This document shows, one piece after another, positions 43,211-54,105 of a DNA stretch of 64,000 nt (positions within the stretch are counted from its first letter, which is position 1; each line of letters starts with the position of its first letter). The DNA is from Zasmidium citrigriseum (Eukaryota; Ascomycota; Dothideomycetes; Mycosphaerellales; Mycosphaerellaceae), in the NCBI GenBank assembly GCA_002786025.1, contig NHNW01000036.1:248001-312000 (forward strand), given 5' to 3'. Made by a program: the position numbers and the translations under genes. A model generated the notes under the pieces. The model did no database searches and had not been told where the DNA came from. It saw only the letters and a list, made by a program, of their open reading frames with translations.

Positions 43211-44844
43211 TTACATATTTCTCTCTCTCAAGATCTGGTCGTAATTCAAGACAGCCCTACCCAGGACCAACGCGCTTTCGGCACAATCTTCCTTGCTAGT
43301 CCACTCCTTCGGGTTGTGGCTCACGCCGTCCTTGGCTCTGGCAAAGACCATTGCCGTGGGACATAAGCGAGTTGTCATGGAGCTACAATCATCATCAGCT
43401 TCCGGCCGCATGTACCTCCAAGGAAGTCGACCTCACCTGTCATGGACAGTCCAAGTGTCCGCCCCAATCCCGTTATCGCCGCAGGCTCTTCGAACGCAAT
43501 CGACAGCCTCAGGCCAGAACTTTCCAGCCGGAAAATCGATCAGCTTCTCGACCGAATACCCAAGACCAGATGCTTTGGCTTCAGCTTCCGCACGAGCGAG
43601 GATCTCCTGACCCATGGCAGCAAGACGTTCATTCGAGACGTTGGCAACACAGAAGACGACCTTTGTCCAAGACCGGATGTTGCAAGCCCCAATTGGTCCC
43701 GACTGAATGTTTGTTACGGTAGTAATCCCGCCGTGAGCCAAGGCGAGGTGCTGCAAGTCTAGCATCACTTTCGATGCGCCGATGATGCTGTCACGCCGAC
43801 CACGCATGTCGTATGTGTTGGCGTGGCCGTCGACGCCGGTGAAAGTCACTTCGTAATAGTCGATGCCTTGCCAGCCTTCGACCCAGCCGACGGGCTTGCC
43901 GGCTTCTTCAAGTCTTCGCTGTTGCTCGCAGTGTATCTCGAAGTGGGCACTGATCTGTGAAAGGTAAAGGGCATCAGTAAATGTCTCGGACACGCAAAGA
44001 TACGGCTTCGACCCTTTGGGCTTACCGGCCATTCTTTGAAAATATTCGGCCCATCACCAATGTATCCAATGGACTGGAGAGCAGCGCCCATCGTCTCGCC
44101 GCTGCCATCATTTGCCTTGCTTTCGAAGGCTGCTGTGACATCCTAAAGTCGATCAGCAAAGACTGTGATGCATCAAACTTCGAAAGCTACCTTTTCACCG
44201 GCATACACGACCGAGGATCCGAGCGGAGGGAAGAAACGCGCACCCTCCTCGTTGGTCCAATTGATCAACGCGATCGATGCGTCTGTCTTGATCCCCTGCT
44301 CCTTCATTCCTCTGAAGGCCTCCAGTGCACCGATGACACCAAGAGGACCGTCAAAGCGACCACCTGTGGCCACGGAGTCGAGATGGGAGCCCATTGCGAT
44401 GGGTGGGATGTTGTTATTCTCTCCTGTGACGAGTAAGTCATTTGGCATTATGGGTAGACTTGGTGGCTTACCTTCGAAGGTCGCAAACTGAGAGCCGGTG
44501 CCATTGACAATGTACGTCTTTGCGCCAAGGGATTTGACCTGGTCATGGAACCAGTCCCTAGCCATCTTGTCCCAGGCCGTTCCACTCAGTCTGGATAGGC
44601 CACCTGCTTCGGTTGTCGCGTTCGTTTCAGACCATTTCGCCGTCGTGTGGATGTCGTCCCTTGGGCGAGATCAGTCGACTTGGCCAGCGATCATTCGGAA
44701 TCGAATCGACACATACCAAAGTCGATCAGCATTGATCTTAAGCTTTTGAGCAGCTGGTGCGTTGACGACTCTTGCATAGCCTCGAATCGAAACTGTTGTC
44801 AGACTCGACTTGCATATTAATCGACTAGCCAAATGGAGAGCCAT
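43211..44844 (-). CDS. M20-family amidohydrolase (N-carbamoyl-amino-acid hydrolase / beta-ureidopropionase type)
   Basis: Six minus-strand exons (44717-44844, 44472-44659, 44191-44423, 44026-44142, 43437-43954, 43211-43382) give 451 aa. Metal and catalytic motifs are MGSHLDSVATGGRFDGPLGV, NWTNEEGARFFP, a His in AHFEIHCEQ, and GVSHNPKEW near the end. This is the family that releases ammonia and CO2 from N-carbamoyl amino acids, with relatives acting on allantoate. The chosen start MALHLASRLICKSSLTTVSI looks like a mitochondrial presequence; an in-frame ATG at 44931 would add 29 residues. It diverges from the thiolase-like gene. Confidence 0.88.
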
Positions 44845-45441
44845 TATCTCGAGCAAATGCTCTGTGAGGATATAGGCTGCTTGCACGTTCGAACCGAAGA
44901 GGCTCCAGCAAGAAGGCAAGTCCGTAGTCATCCTTCCTTTCTTGTACCCTCAACATTTTATCCTTTCAACAGCCCGATGGCCATTCAGTGGAAAAGCCTT
45001 ATCATCATGCATGTAAACACAGCCATCACTTCCTTGCTGCAACCAGGATACGTCGACTCTTTGAGCAATTCCCCTCTCGAGCCCTTCCCAGCAGACTGAC
45101 AGATGTCGTATAGAACAGGCAACATGAGAGGTCCAAGATACGATGCATTCTCGTCTTGCGTATCTCTCGTACATCAGATGCGCTTGACCGAAGTCTTGGA
45201 AACTTTGCTGAGTTGTAGAACTAAGTGAATGCACAACTAATCCCTGTAGGATTTCGCTGTGCCGAACCCGAGGCACGAGGTCCGATCTCCACCTCACCTG
45301 CTAGTCAGCGAACCGAGCTTCGAAGTGGTATGCAACCAAAACATCAACTTTCATCGTTCTCACTCCGACTTCCTCTAGAAGCAGGCCGTCAGTCCATGCG
45401 TGATGTGAAACCGGTTCTGCAGAACATCGTTCACCATCAAA
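44845..45441. other. divergent promoter region of carbamoylase and thiolase-like genes
   Basis: About 600 bp between start codons pointing apart. If the longer carbamoylase start (44931) is used the region shrinks by 87 bp. No other feature. Confidence 0.4.
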
Positions 45442-47416
45442 ATGTCCCGCCAACCCTCCCGCAAAACTCCCGTCATAATCGGCGTCGGCGACATCATCAA
45501 CCGCTCCAAAAATGCCAAAGACGCCATCGAGCCGCTCCAATTGATGATACAAGCCATTCAAGAGGCCATCAAAGATACCGGCCTTGAAGCTCGCGACCTC
45601 TCTACTCTACAATCTTCCATCGACAGCATCGACGTCGTAAAGTCCTGGACCTGGCCCTGCGATTATCCCGGCCTCATTGCCGAGAGATTGGCGATTCGGC
45701 CGGTGCACTGCGAGTTGAGCGAGCATGGTGGGAATCAGCCGGCGAAGTTGGTGGATGAGGCGGCGAGGAGGGTGAGTGCTGGAGAGTGCAGGGTGGCAGT
45801 TGTTACGGGCGGAGAGGCGTTGGCTTCGTGTGGGTTTCGCCTCTCGAAGTGTTTATTCTTGCATGGATGTTAATGGTGGACTCTAGTAACCGCATGCGCT
45901 GCTGCAAAGCAACTCCCGCCACCAGGCTGGACTCCTCCAACCGAAGATGTCTCGGCCGTCTTCTCACCTACGACTCGCCAGCTTCAACCAAGTACGTCAA
46001 ATCTCTGCCCTTCATGACTATTGAAACTGACCCATCAGGCCTCGGAGCAAAGCACTCTATTGGCAACCCAGTTCAACTATACCCTCTCTACGAAAATGCA
46101 TTCAGAGCATACCGAGGCCAGTCGATCCAAGACAACCACCGCGAGTCTGCCGAGCTCTACGCCGAATTCGCCAAAGTTGCAGAGCACAACCCCTACGCAT
46201 GGAACTATGGCTCGCCAGCCGAGACGGCTGAGAGTATTGGAACGATTTCGAAGAGGAATCGTATGATTTCATTTCCTTGTGAGTGAAGAAAGAAACCACA
46301 ACGCCAGTGGTCCGGGCTGACCTTCTGACAGACCCACTATTGATGAATGCCTTTAATACGTGAGATCAAGCGAAATGCTCTAAAGCTCAGTTCTTACTAA
46401 TACGCTGACAGCGTCAACCTTGCCGCCGCTTGTATTGTAACATCGACAGAATATGCCCGAGAGCTGGGCATCTCACCGGACAAGTTCATTTACCCATTGG
46501 GAGGCGCAGGGACATCAGATAGCAACGAATGTAAGAAGCCAAATGCTTCATATATGGCTAAGCTAATGTTGAAATATGCAGTCTGGCCAAGACCGGCCTT
46601 CTGGTGGAGCCCCAGCATATCCCGATCCCTCGATGCCGCCTTGGATGTCTCGTCCATTGAGAAAGAGGAGATCGACTTGTATGACTTCTACTCGTATGTC
46701 TGGTCATCTTTCGAGTACTTGAACCACGCTAATAGGGGTCAGATGTTTTCCGATCGTGCCAAAACTTGCATGCGAGCACCTTGGTCTGCCGATCACAGGA
46801 TCACGGAAAGCCATCACGCTGCTGGGAGGTCTGACTTCCTTCGGAGGTGCTGGTAACAATTACTCCTTGCACGTAAGTCTCAAGATCATCGTTCATTACA
46901 CGGTATGGACTGATAGTCGATAGGCAATCACAGAGATGACCCGTCAGCTCAGACAAGGCAAGGGCAAGACTGGTCTAATCCTTGCCAACGGCGGCTGGGT
47001 GACATATCAGCACGTCCTCTGCCTTTCGAGGTCACCACGGAGCGACGGTCTTCCATATCCAGATTCAGCTCCTCTCCCAGAATATGTCACAGATGTCTTC
47101 ATTCCGCCGATAGCAGAGCAAGCTGAGGGGAATGCAACGATCGAGGTAGGTTGTCGATTCAAAGCGAACATGTAGCACCGCTGACGTCTGCCTCCAGACA
47201 TACACCGTCGAATACGATCGCGACAACAAGCCTCTGCGAGGACACATCGTTGGCCGCCTGCGAGACGGCAAGCGATTCTTGGCTAATCATGCTGACGAAC
47301 ATACGCTCAAGGAGCTTTCGAGCTGGGAAGTCGAACAGATCAACAGAAAGGGCACAGTGGTGACAGACAAGAGCGGCCGGAATCTGTTTTCTTTCGGAGA
47401 AGTATCCAGACTATAA
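45442..47416 (+). CDS. thiolase-fold acetyl-CoA acetyltransferase-like protein
   Basis: Nine exons (45442-45829, 45887-45991, 46039-46278, 46332-46359, 46412-46530, 46582-46693, 46743-46872, 46924-47145, 47198-47416) encode 520 aa. Signs of the thiolase fold are TPVIIGVGDIINRS at the start, CELSEHGGNQPAKLVDEAA at the position of the usual nucleophile loop, AAACIVTSTEYARELGI, IYPLGGAGTSD, DLYDFYSCFPIVPKLACEHL and GGLTSFGGAGNNYSLHAITE (the conserved GG...NNYS/H active-site His region), followed by an extra ~90-residue C-terminal domain. In this subfamily the usual Cys nucleophile position reads SEHGGN with no Cys, so condensing activity is doubtful. Exon 4 is only 28 nt. Confidence 0.82.
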
Positions 47417-47985
47417 AGACATGTTGCAACGCTTGTCCAGTGCGCAGAAGCGTCCAAAGAACCTGTGCTGATGAAACGGACTGAGCTCCAAGCTGGGCAC
47501 GTTTTCGGCTCTTGGAATCAGAAGCTTCTCCCGTAATGGAAGGTCATCTCCACGATTCCGGGTCGAGTACGTTTCTTTGGTCTGCTTTTGGCTTTCTCAG
47601 CCAGCCTCGTGGCACGCTAGAGCCAGAAGACCCCTGGAAGGATTTCTGTGCCGTGAACGCCAACGGAGCGGCCTTCGTGAAGACGTGAGAGCCACGCGAT
47701 GGGTGTCTGACTTCGTTGCCATGATTCTGCCCAATATGCCCTCACTTGGTGTTCAAGCAAGGTCCATGGGCAATAATGTTTGGATAGTCGCTTTGAAGCC
47801 CGTTTTCGTTCAATTTGGAGACTGCGCTCATGTTTTCAATGTCGAGCCCGCAATCCTTTCAGTCTTTACGCGGAGAGGCGTCCATGTGTCGGACCCATGG
47901 CCGGGCTCGCCGCATCGATTCGAATAGTCCACACGGAAAGGGGCGGACGTGTGTTCGATTCAAGCCACAGCTAGGGGTGGTCTTC
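47417..47985. other. intergenic, between converging genes
   Basis: About 570 bp between two stop codons facing each other. A 116-residue frame (47577-47927, plus) lacks an ATG in good context and shows no domain, so I leave it out. Confidence 0.4.
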
Positions 47986-49764
47986 TTAACGCTTCACGCA
48001 GATGCCACCATTACCGATGAGCCGATCTTTCAATCCCATGCTTTCCGTTCTGACACCAAGCCAGTGCACAGGGACTTTGTCGATCACTTGCTTTTGGCCA
48101 GCTTCTCGGACGTCGACCATTCTTTCTGTAAAGGATCGAGAGGAAGATTCGGTCTTGATGCGCTCAAGAAGGGTATCTGGTTGCCAGGCAGGCCTTGCAA
48201 GGGATCTTCCGGTGATGGCGATGTCTTGTGCTATTTGCAAGATTGGATCTTCCGCTGTGGGTTGATCGACTGGACGCACAAAGCCCATGAGCATGACGTT
48301 CATTTTGCAATCGAAGAAAGTTGCGTCACCGAAATCGTGGATGAGGTATACTGATACTGATCGTTTCTCCACTACGCTTGCTTGGATGTCCTTCAGAGGC
48401 GCAACTGTGGCCACAGCAGGGTGCCATACTTCGTAAAGTTCGTTCGTGAACAAGTCCTCCTTGAGTTTCGTCGGAGGAGTCACCTTCGCCCAGGCTGCGT
48501 AAACGCCCGATAGTCGCAGCAGTGTATCTTCAGCCACGTTTCCAAGGTTTGCCGTTGGCATGCCGAAGTTCCTTTGACTTCTCCTTGTACCTCGCATGAC
48601 TTTGCTCGTGAACTGGATTGGGAAAGGGTGCCGCGCGCCATCTTCGTCACCGACGAGTCTCATATCTTCACTAGACTCACCTTGGGCCGGCTGATGAGAA
48701 AGCTCTCGCGTTTGTGCGTATGTCTCGTTGACTTTGTTGATCTTCCCTGGGGCTCCACTACTATCGTAAGCGCTCGTAGCTGCTGCTTGTGTTAGACCGC
48801 CGAGCTGATAAGGCTGAACTGTGTTCTGCACGGCAGTCTTCACAGGCTGCAAGGCGCCAGTGGCTGCAGCGTTGGCCGCGTTGTTTGCAACAACAGAGCC
48901 GATTCTGATACCAAGCTCGAGTGGCAGACTTCTTAGACTTGCACCTCGAAGCATGCTGGGATCGGTGGACATCGAAGCGTATCGGAAGACCGGCGAGGGA
49001 CACAACACCTTCCGGCCATCACAGAGGACGATTCTCAAATAGCCGTCCTCGGCCACATGAGGGATTCGGACAATATTCGTTTCGCAAGGACGATGATTCC
49101 GAATATGCTTGACATCTTTGGCCTTCTTGAGAAATTTGTTGATGTCGCGTTGCCATGCTCGCTCATCGGCTTTCGGCAAAGCATCAGCAGTGGAGAAGGT
49201 GGTCGGTGTCACATCGATCCAGGCAGATCTCGAGCCAAGAGTGCCTATCGCTAGTCCAGTCTTGCCGCTGAAGCCCCTTTTCTGCAGCCATAGCTTGCGG
49301 TCAGTCGGAAGCGCTTGATCGGAGAAGACAGTAATGGCGACACTTGTCGTAGGGCCGCGATAGTAGACCAGTCCGATTGAGTGCCGAAGAACGGAGTAAT
49401 GTCTTGTTGTTTCGTACGGGTGAGAGACAAGACCTCCAGCGAAATAAACCGCCTCGTTCAATGCCGTCCCTAAAGCAGCCTTTACTTTCGATGGCTTTTC
49501 GCCACCATCCGACTCAAGGACTTCATCAGGTGCTTCAGAGACAGTATTGGATGCCACCGGCTCATCATCAAGATGAAGCCTCACGAGCTGTTCATCAAAT
49601 TCGTCGATGATCTGGCCTTCTTGAATGGAATCTATCCTCTCAGCTTCGTACGGAGGTGGCTGGGATTTTGGCGGATGTCGCGCTTCACCCATGATCCTGT
49701 CCAAGGCATCCTTTTGATCCGTCTTGAGAGGCCGACCTCCTGGTACAGGTTTCCGTTGGATCAT
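47986..49764 (-). CDS. protein with C-terminal riboflavin-kinase-like domain
   Basis: Single exon, 592 aa. About residues 380-500 match the flavokinase beta-barrel: FTSKVMRGTRRSQRNFGMPT with ANLG (the PTAN motif binding the nucleotide and Mg), RLSGVYAAWAKV, then SVSVYLIHDFGD and FDCKMNVMLMGFVRP. The usual catalytic-Glu segment is altered, so activity is uncertain. Ahead of it lies a conserved-looking domain (about 85-230; FAGGLVSHPYETTRHYSVLR, LVYYRGPTTSVAITVFSD) seen in fungal proteins sometimes labelled LipA/NB-ARC, and an Ala-rich linker. At nearly three times the size of a plain riboflavin kinase, it is probably not the housekeeping FMN1. Confidence 0.75.
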   Translation of the reverse strand: MIQRKPVPGGRPLKTDQKDALDRIMGEARHPPKSQPPPYEAERIDSIQEGQIIDEFDEQLVRLHLDDEPVASNTVSEAPDEVLESDGGEKPSKVKAALGTALNEAVYFAGGLVSHPYETTRHYSVLRHSIGLVYYRGPTTSVAITVFSDQALPTDRKLWLQKRGFSGKTGLAIGTLGSRSAWIDVTPTTFSTADALPKADERAWQRDINKFLKKAKDVKHIRNHRPCETNIVRIPHVAEDGYLRIVLCDGRKVLCPSPVFRYASMSTDPSMLRGASLRSLPLELGIRIGSVVANNAANAAATGALQPVKTAVQNTVQPYQLGGLTQAAATSAYDSSGAPGKINKVNETYAQTRELSHQPAQGESSEDMRLVGDEDGARHPFPIQFTSKVMRGTRRSQRNFGMPTANLGNVAEDTLLRLSGVYAAWAKVTPPTKLKEDLFTNELYEVWHPAVATVAPLKDIQASVVEKRSVSVYLIHDFGDATFFDCKMNVMLMGFVRPVDQPTAEDPILQIAQDIAITGRSLARPAWQPDTLLERIKTESSSRSFTERMVDVREAGQKQVIDKVPVHWLGVRTESMGLKDRLIGNGGICVKR

Positions 49765-50494
49765 GGTCTCATCGAACTTGATGGGTCTTCAGCCATACAG
49801 GTGAGGTTTGATGACCATGGCGATAGCTGCAAATGGGGAGATAGCGATCCAGGAGATAAGCCCATCAAGGCGGTATACAGCTTGAGCTATGTCTATCATG
49901 CTTGGGCTCCATTGTCGACATGCTGGAGAACGTTTTCGTATTTTTGCGGCGCATTGAACAATGCATGGAAGTCTTGTCGCGGTGAAGACCCAAAACAAGC
50001 TTTCCGCCGTTTCGTCGGTGCCAAGACATTCGAACTCCACCCTCTTCCTCGCTTCCGCTTCCTTCTTTCCACCTTCCACTTGCGACCTAGAAACATCGCC
50101 TACCTCGCACCGATACCGCGCCTATCATGCATGATACCTATCCGATGTCTTCGTTTCGAACCGCAAATGGCAGGAATGGCCGTGGACCTCGCCAGTACAG
50201 TGGCCCGGGAACGAACATCGCCTGGCTCGTCAGGCCAACTCCCGGCCATGACACATTGACAATTCGGCAAGCTGATAGCAGGTGTCACGGTGCCTTCCTA
50301 ACGAACTCATGGCCCGAGTTCTAATGCAGGTACTTATGGGCAGAGCAGGTAGGTGCAGTTCTGCGGCTCGTTTCACGCGAGTCCCACGTTTGTGCTACAT
50401 TCGCATGTCAGGAATGTAAGGTCCTCAAACATTGCTTCACAAACACCTTGTCTTGCCCCTGCGGTCTTGCTCCCTGCGAACTATTGCTTGGATA
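49765..50494. other. intergenic, divergent upstream regions
   Basis: About 730 bp between divergent starts. The frame on the plus strand over 49573-50259 is mostly the antisense of the upstream gene plus chance extension. Nothing supported. Confidence 0.4.
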
Positions 50495-52670
50495 ATGCTT
50501 AATCCTTCAGCCATTGCCACTCTCCTGAGTGCAATATCTCTATCCGCCGCTGCATCTGCTCGGCCGCAACATGGTCTGAAAGTGCAGCTTTCAGTGGCGG
50601 ACGATATCCTGAACAGCAGCACAACTGGACGAGCTCTCTTAATCTTCGCACCGGCAGGCGTGGATCCCCTCGACGACACCGATGTCACTTCAACACCCAA
50701 TTACTTCTACGGACAAAACGTCTACAACTTCGATACTGGCGACACTGTCACTCTATCTGGTGGAAGCGGACGACGGACCAGTTTTGGCGTATGGGGATAT
50801 CCAAATGCGAGTCTGGACGATTTGCCTGCTGGAGACTATACAGTCCAGGCATTCCTGAATCAGTACGAGACTGTAACTCGCAGCGATGGTTCCATAGTCA
50901 GCGTTCGATTTCCTTGTGGTGACGGGCAAGTCAATGTGGACGGGCCTGGCAGTCTAACGACAGATGCAACCAACGTTACGATCTCGGACGGCCCGCAAAC
51001 GATCAAGCTCGCCTTCAACGACGTGGTGCCGGTGGACCCTTTCAATGGGACAGAGATAGGCGGTTGCTCGCAGGGGAACTACGCCGACACCGACAACTTG
51101 AAGCACGTCAAGATCCGCAGCGAGGTGCTCAGCAAGTTCTGGAATCGCGATATGTGAGTATAGCCAAGGACAGAAGGCGCTTTGAGACGTTTTCTAACAC
51201 TGTCAGGTATGTCGGCGCCAATGTTCTTCTTCCCCATGGCTACAATGCGAACGACACCACCAAGCGGTATCCGGTCATCTACTCACAGGATCACTGGGCT
51301 GGAGGTGATTCTCCTTTTGCTAGCTACGGTCGTGGAAACTGGACCGATGCGTGGGACAGTGGAATCATTCCCTCGACCAACGGCAGTGCTGGCCGTGAGA
51401 CACCCAAGCTGATTCTTGTGAATTTCCGTCATGAGGCTCCTTACTAGTGAGTGATGCACAAATCACTTTGCGATTGAAACGCTAACAATGTTACAGCGAC
51501 GATTCATACGCCGTGAACACAGCAAACCTCGGACCCTACGGCGATGCGATCAACGACGAACTAATCCCCACAATCGACAAAATGTTCAATACCATCGCCA
51601 AACCCTACGCCCGAATTCAAGAAGGCGGCAGCACAGGCGGATGGGAAAGCGCCGCCAGCCTCATCTTCCGCCCCGACCTCTTCGGCGCCTGCTTTTCGTC
51701 GTATCCAGACTCATTGGACTTCCACCGACACCAAGACATTCCCCTCTACGACGCTTCCAACGCGTACACCCGTCCCGACGGCAGCAAAATCTGGTCCATC
51801 CGCTCCGTTGTCAACGGTACCCTAACAAACCTCGTCACCGTCGAACAAGAAAACCACTGGGAACTCCCCTTCGGCACCTCGTCACGCTCAGCAAACCAAT
51901 GGGATATCTGGAACGCCATCTTCGGTGCTCAAGGTCTCAACAACTACCCTCTCGAGCCGTGGGACAAAGTCACTGGCGAGATCTACCCTGAGGCTGTGGA
52001 GTACTGGAAGCCGATGGACCTGTCACACTATATTACTAGCAACTGGGAAACTATTGGCGATGTGCTGAAGAAACGGATATATATCTATGTGGGCAGTTGG
52101 GATAATTACTTCCTCAACGAAGGTGTTGCGGAGTTTCAGAAGAGGGTTTCAGCGAAGGGTGGGGAACACTGGGCGAATGTTACGGTCTTGGAACATCAGA
52201 CTCATGGGGGCTTGTATCAACGAAGAGAGCTATGGAATTATCTGGAATTCCTTGAGAGTTGGATCCAGGATCATGCCCCGGATGGGAGAACGCCGCTTTC
52301 GGAGAGCGTGACGAGTCCTGCGGCGAGGGGCAATCTTTGGGAGGATGTCATTGCGAGAGGGGGACATCAAGCTGCGCTGAAGAGACAGGCACCGCCGAGT
52401 GTTGAGGTCAAGAAAGTTGGGTACGGGAGGAGTTTTGTTGAAGGGAGTGTGGGGAGGTGGGATCCTGGTGTCAAGCTTGAGGCGCAGTGGATCGTGGACT
52501 GCGAGCCGGAAGGTAGTGTCTTCCCTGTCAAGCAGGGCGAGACGGTCATGTACAGGCCAAAGGGGAGGGGAAGGCAGAAGGGGAAAGAGGTCCAGTTGGC
52601 AGTAATCGGACGCAAGAGAGGGTATAAGGAGGAGACGAGGAAGAGTAATGTCGTCAAGGCCAAGATCTGA
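50495..52670 (+). CDS. secreted esterase-like alpha/beta hydrolase
   Basis: Three exons (50495-51153, 51207-51446, 51497-52670) encode 690 aa. MLNPSAIATLLSAISLSAAA is a signal peptide; the frame is open further upstream but only from a TTG. The mature protein has an N-terminal beta-rich domain (LIFAPAGVDPLDD, GDTVTLSGGSGRR), then a hydrolase domain of the putative-esterase (esterase-D/LpqC-like) type: NVLLPHGYNAND, QEGGSTGGWES with the nucleophile Ser, YVGSWDNYFLNEG, and LEHQTHGGLYQRR with the His. Several Asn-x-Ser/Thr glycosylation sites are present. The last ~130 residues form a basic tail. It probably acts on extracellular esters. Confidence 0.8.
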
Positions 52671-52763
52671 ACAGGTTAGTGAGACTTCGCTGGCCTTGCT
52701 TTTCTTCATGTCTATAAATTAGCAACTCATACCATTCCTCCTCAACACACCTTTCTCGCCGCT

Positions 52764-53829
52764 CTACTTCGCCGCCAACGCCCTCTGAACCTCGACAGCC
52801 TGCTTCACCGTCGAGACCAAATCATCAACCCCTTCCTCCATCCCCACAAGTCCGTTATCCCTCTTCTCATACAGCGTCCCACCCTCCGTCCAAATCCTCC
52901 TCAGCGTCACACTCCCCCCTTTCTCCTTCTCAATCTCCTTCAACTTCTCCAGATTTGTATACTCAACCTCCCATTTCTCACCAGTCTGTCTCTCAAACTC
53001 CGCCACAAGCTCCTTGGGCGTCGTGGTGAAAGAATTCACATGAATAGCTTTGTTAGCCACGGCATCCGGATGCAAGATCGCTCCAACAACAAGTTTGCCC
53101 ACGTCACGCATAGTCGTCAGTGAGATCTTTCCTTCGCCGTCGCCGAGGAGGACGGCACGTTTTCGGGCTACGTCGAATGTCCCCTCGGCTTCGTCTTGAG
53201 GCGGTTTGGCAGCGAGGTATAGCATCCCATCGGCGTCACCGTAGGGACCTGTGACGACGTAGGTGTAGGTCAGGTTCTTGACGGTTTTGAGCAAGGCGCG
53301 GACTTTGAGTTTTTGTTGGTGTGGTGCCTCGTTGGCGGAGGAGGGCCAGTATTCGATGTCGGTGCCGTATTCGGAGGGGAAGAACTTGAGACGTGTGAGT
53401 TTGGGTTGGGTGAATGGGGAGATGGTGGTGAGACTCACTCTCTTGATGTCGGGATGTTTCTCGGCCAGCTCGATGAGTTGGAGTTGGGTGTGGATTACGG
53501 GGCGGCCGACGCAGCTGACGACTGTGTCCATGCCGTTGTATGCTAGAACCTCGTCAGCTAGTGTAGAGGGTATAGCGTGTGTCTATGGAATTGTATGGAA
53601 TTGTACCTTCATTGACGGCCTCGGCAGATGTGATCTCGCCAGCGATGATCTCCGCCCCCTGGGCTTTGAGATGGTCAATCTCGTCAGACTTGGTCCAAAT
53701 CGTGTTGGGCGAGGTGAAGATGGCGATTTTCTCAAACTTGTCCTTGTTGGCCAGGATGGCATTTGTAATGTGTTGGCCAATCAGGCCCGTAGCTCCGAAG
53801 ATGAGGATGTTCTTGGTTTGGGCGGCCAT
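52764..53829 (-). CDS. NmrA-like / isoflavone-reductase-type NAD(P)-binding protein
   Basis: Two minus-strand exons (53607-53829, 52764-53542) give 333 aa. [15 protein letters not shown] is the dinucleotide-binding loop of the atypical SDR group; [23 protein letters not shown] and YVVTGPYGD continue the family pattern. Members are either NADPH-dependent reductases of phenylpropanoid-like compounds or redox-sensing regulators such as NmrA. It shares a 276-bp divergent promoter region with a transcription factor gene, which suggests a sensor or enzyme under that factor's control. Confidence 0.87.
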
Positions 53830-54105
53830 GGTCGATTCTGGTCAATCTAGCAGGAGTTGCGGTCAGTTGTGATTGTTGTTCATGAAGAAGTGAGGTTGAA
53901 ACCTGCCTTGGAGGGTGAGACAAGGTCGATCGCCAATCGTTGGGAGTATCCGATGCATGTGAATCACTTCCCGGCGTATTTGTGAGCACAGTTGGGCGTA
54001 GCTTTTGGTGGCGGTGAGGTTTACTTCGGTCACAACTTCCCGGCTGACTGACACGAAACACCTTTCGCGGCGGCAAGAGTCAGAGGCTCTCGGTATCCTT
54101 GGTCA

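Noticed and set aside
45887..45991. Alternative donor one base earlier in thiolase exon 1
   Set aside because: It breaks the frame into the well-conserved TACAAAKQLPPPGW segment.
49573..50259. 228-residue plus-strand frame
   Set aside because: Its first third is antisense to the riboflavin-kinase-like gene, the rest has no domain and no neighbouring splice or start context.
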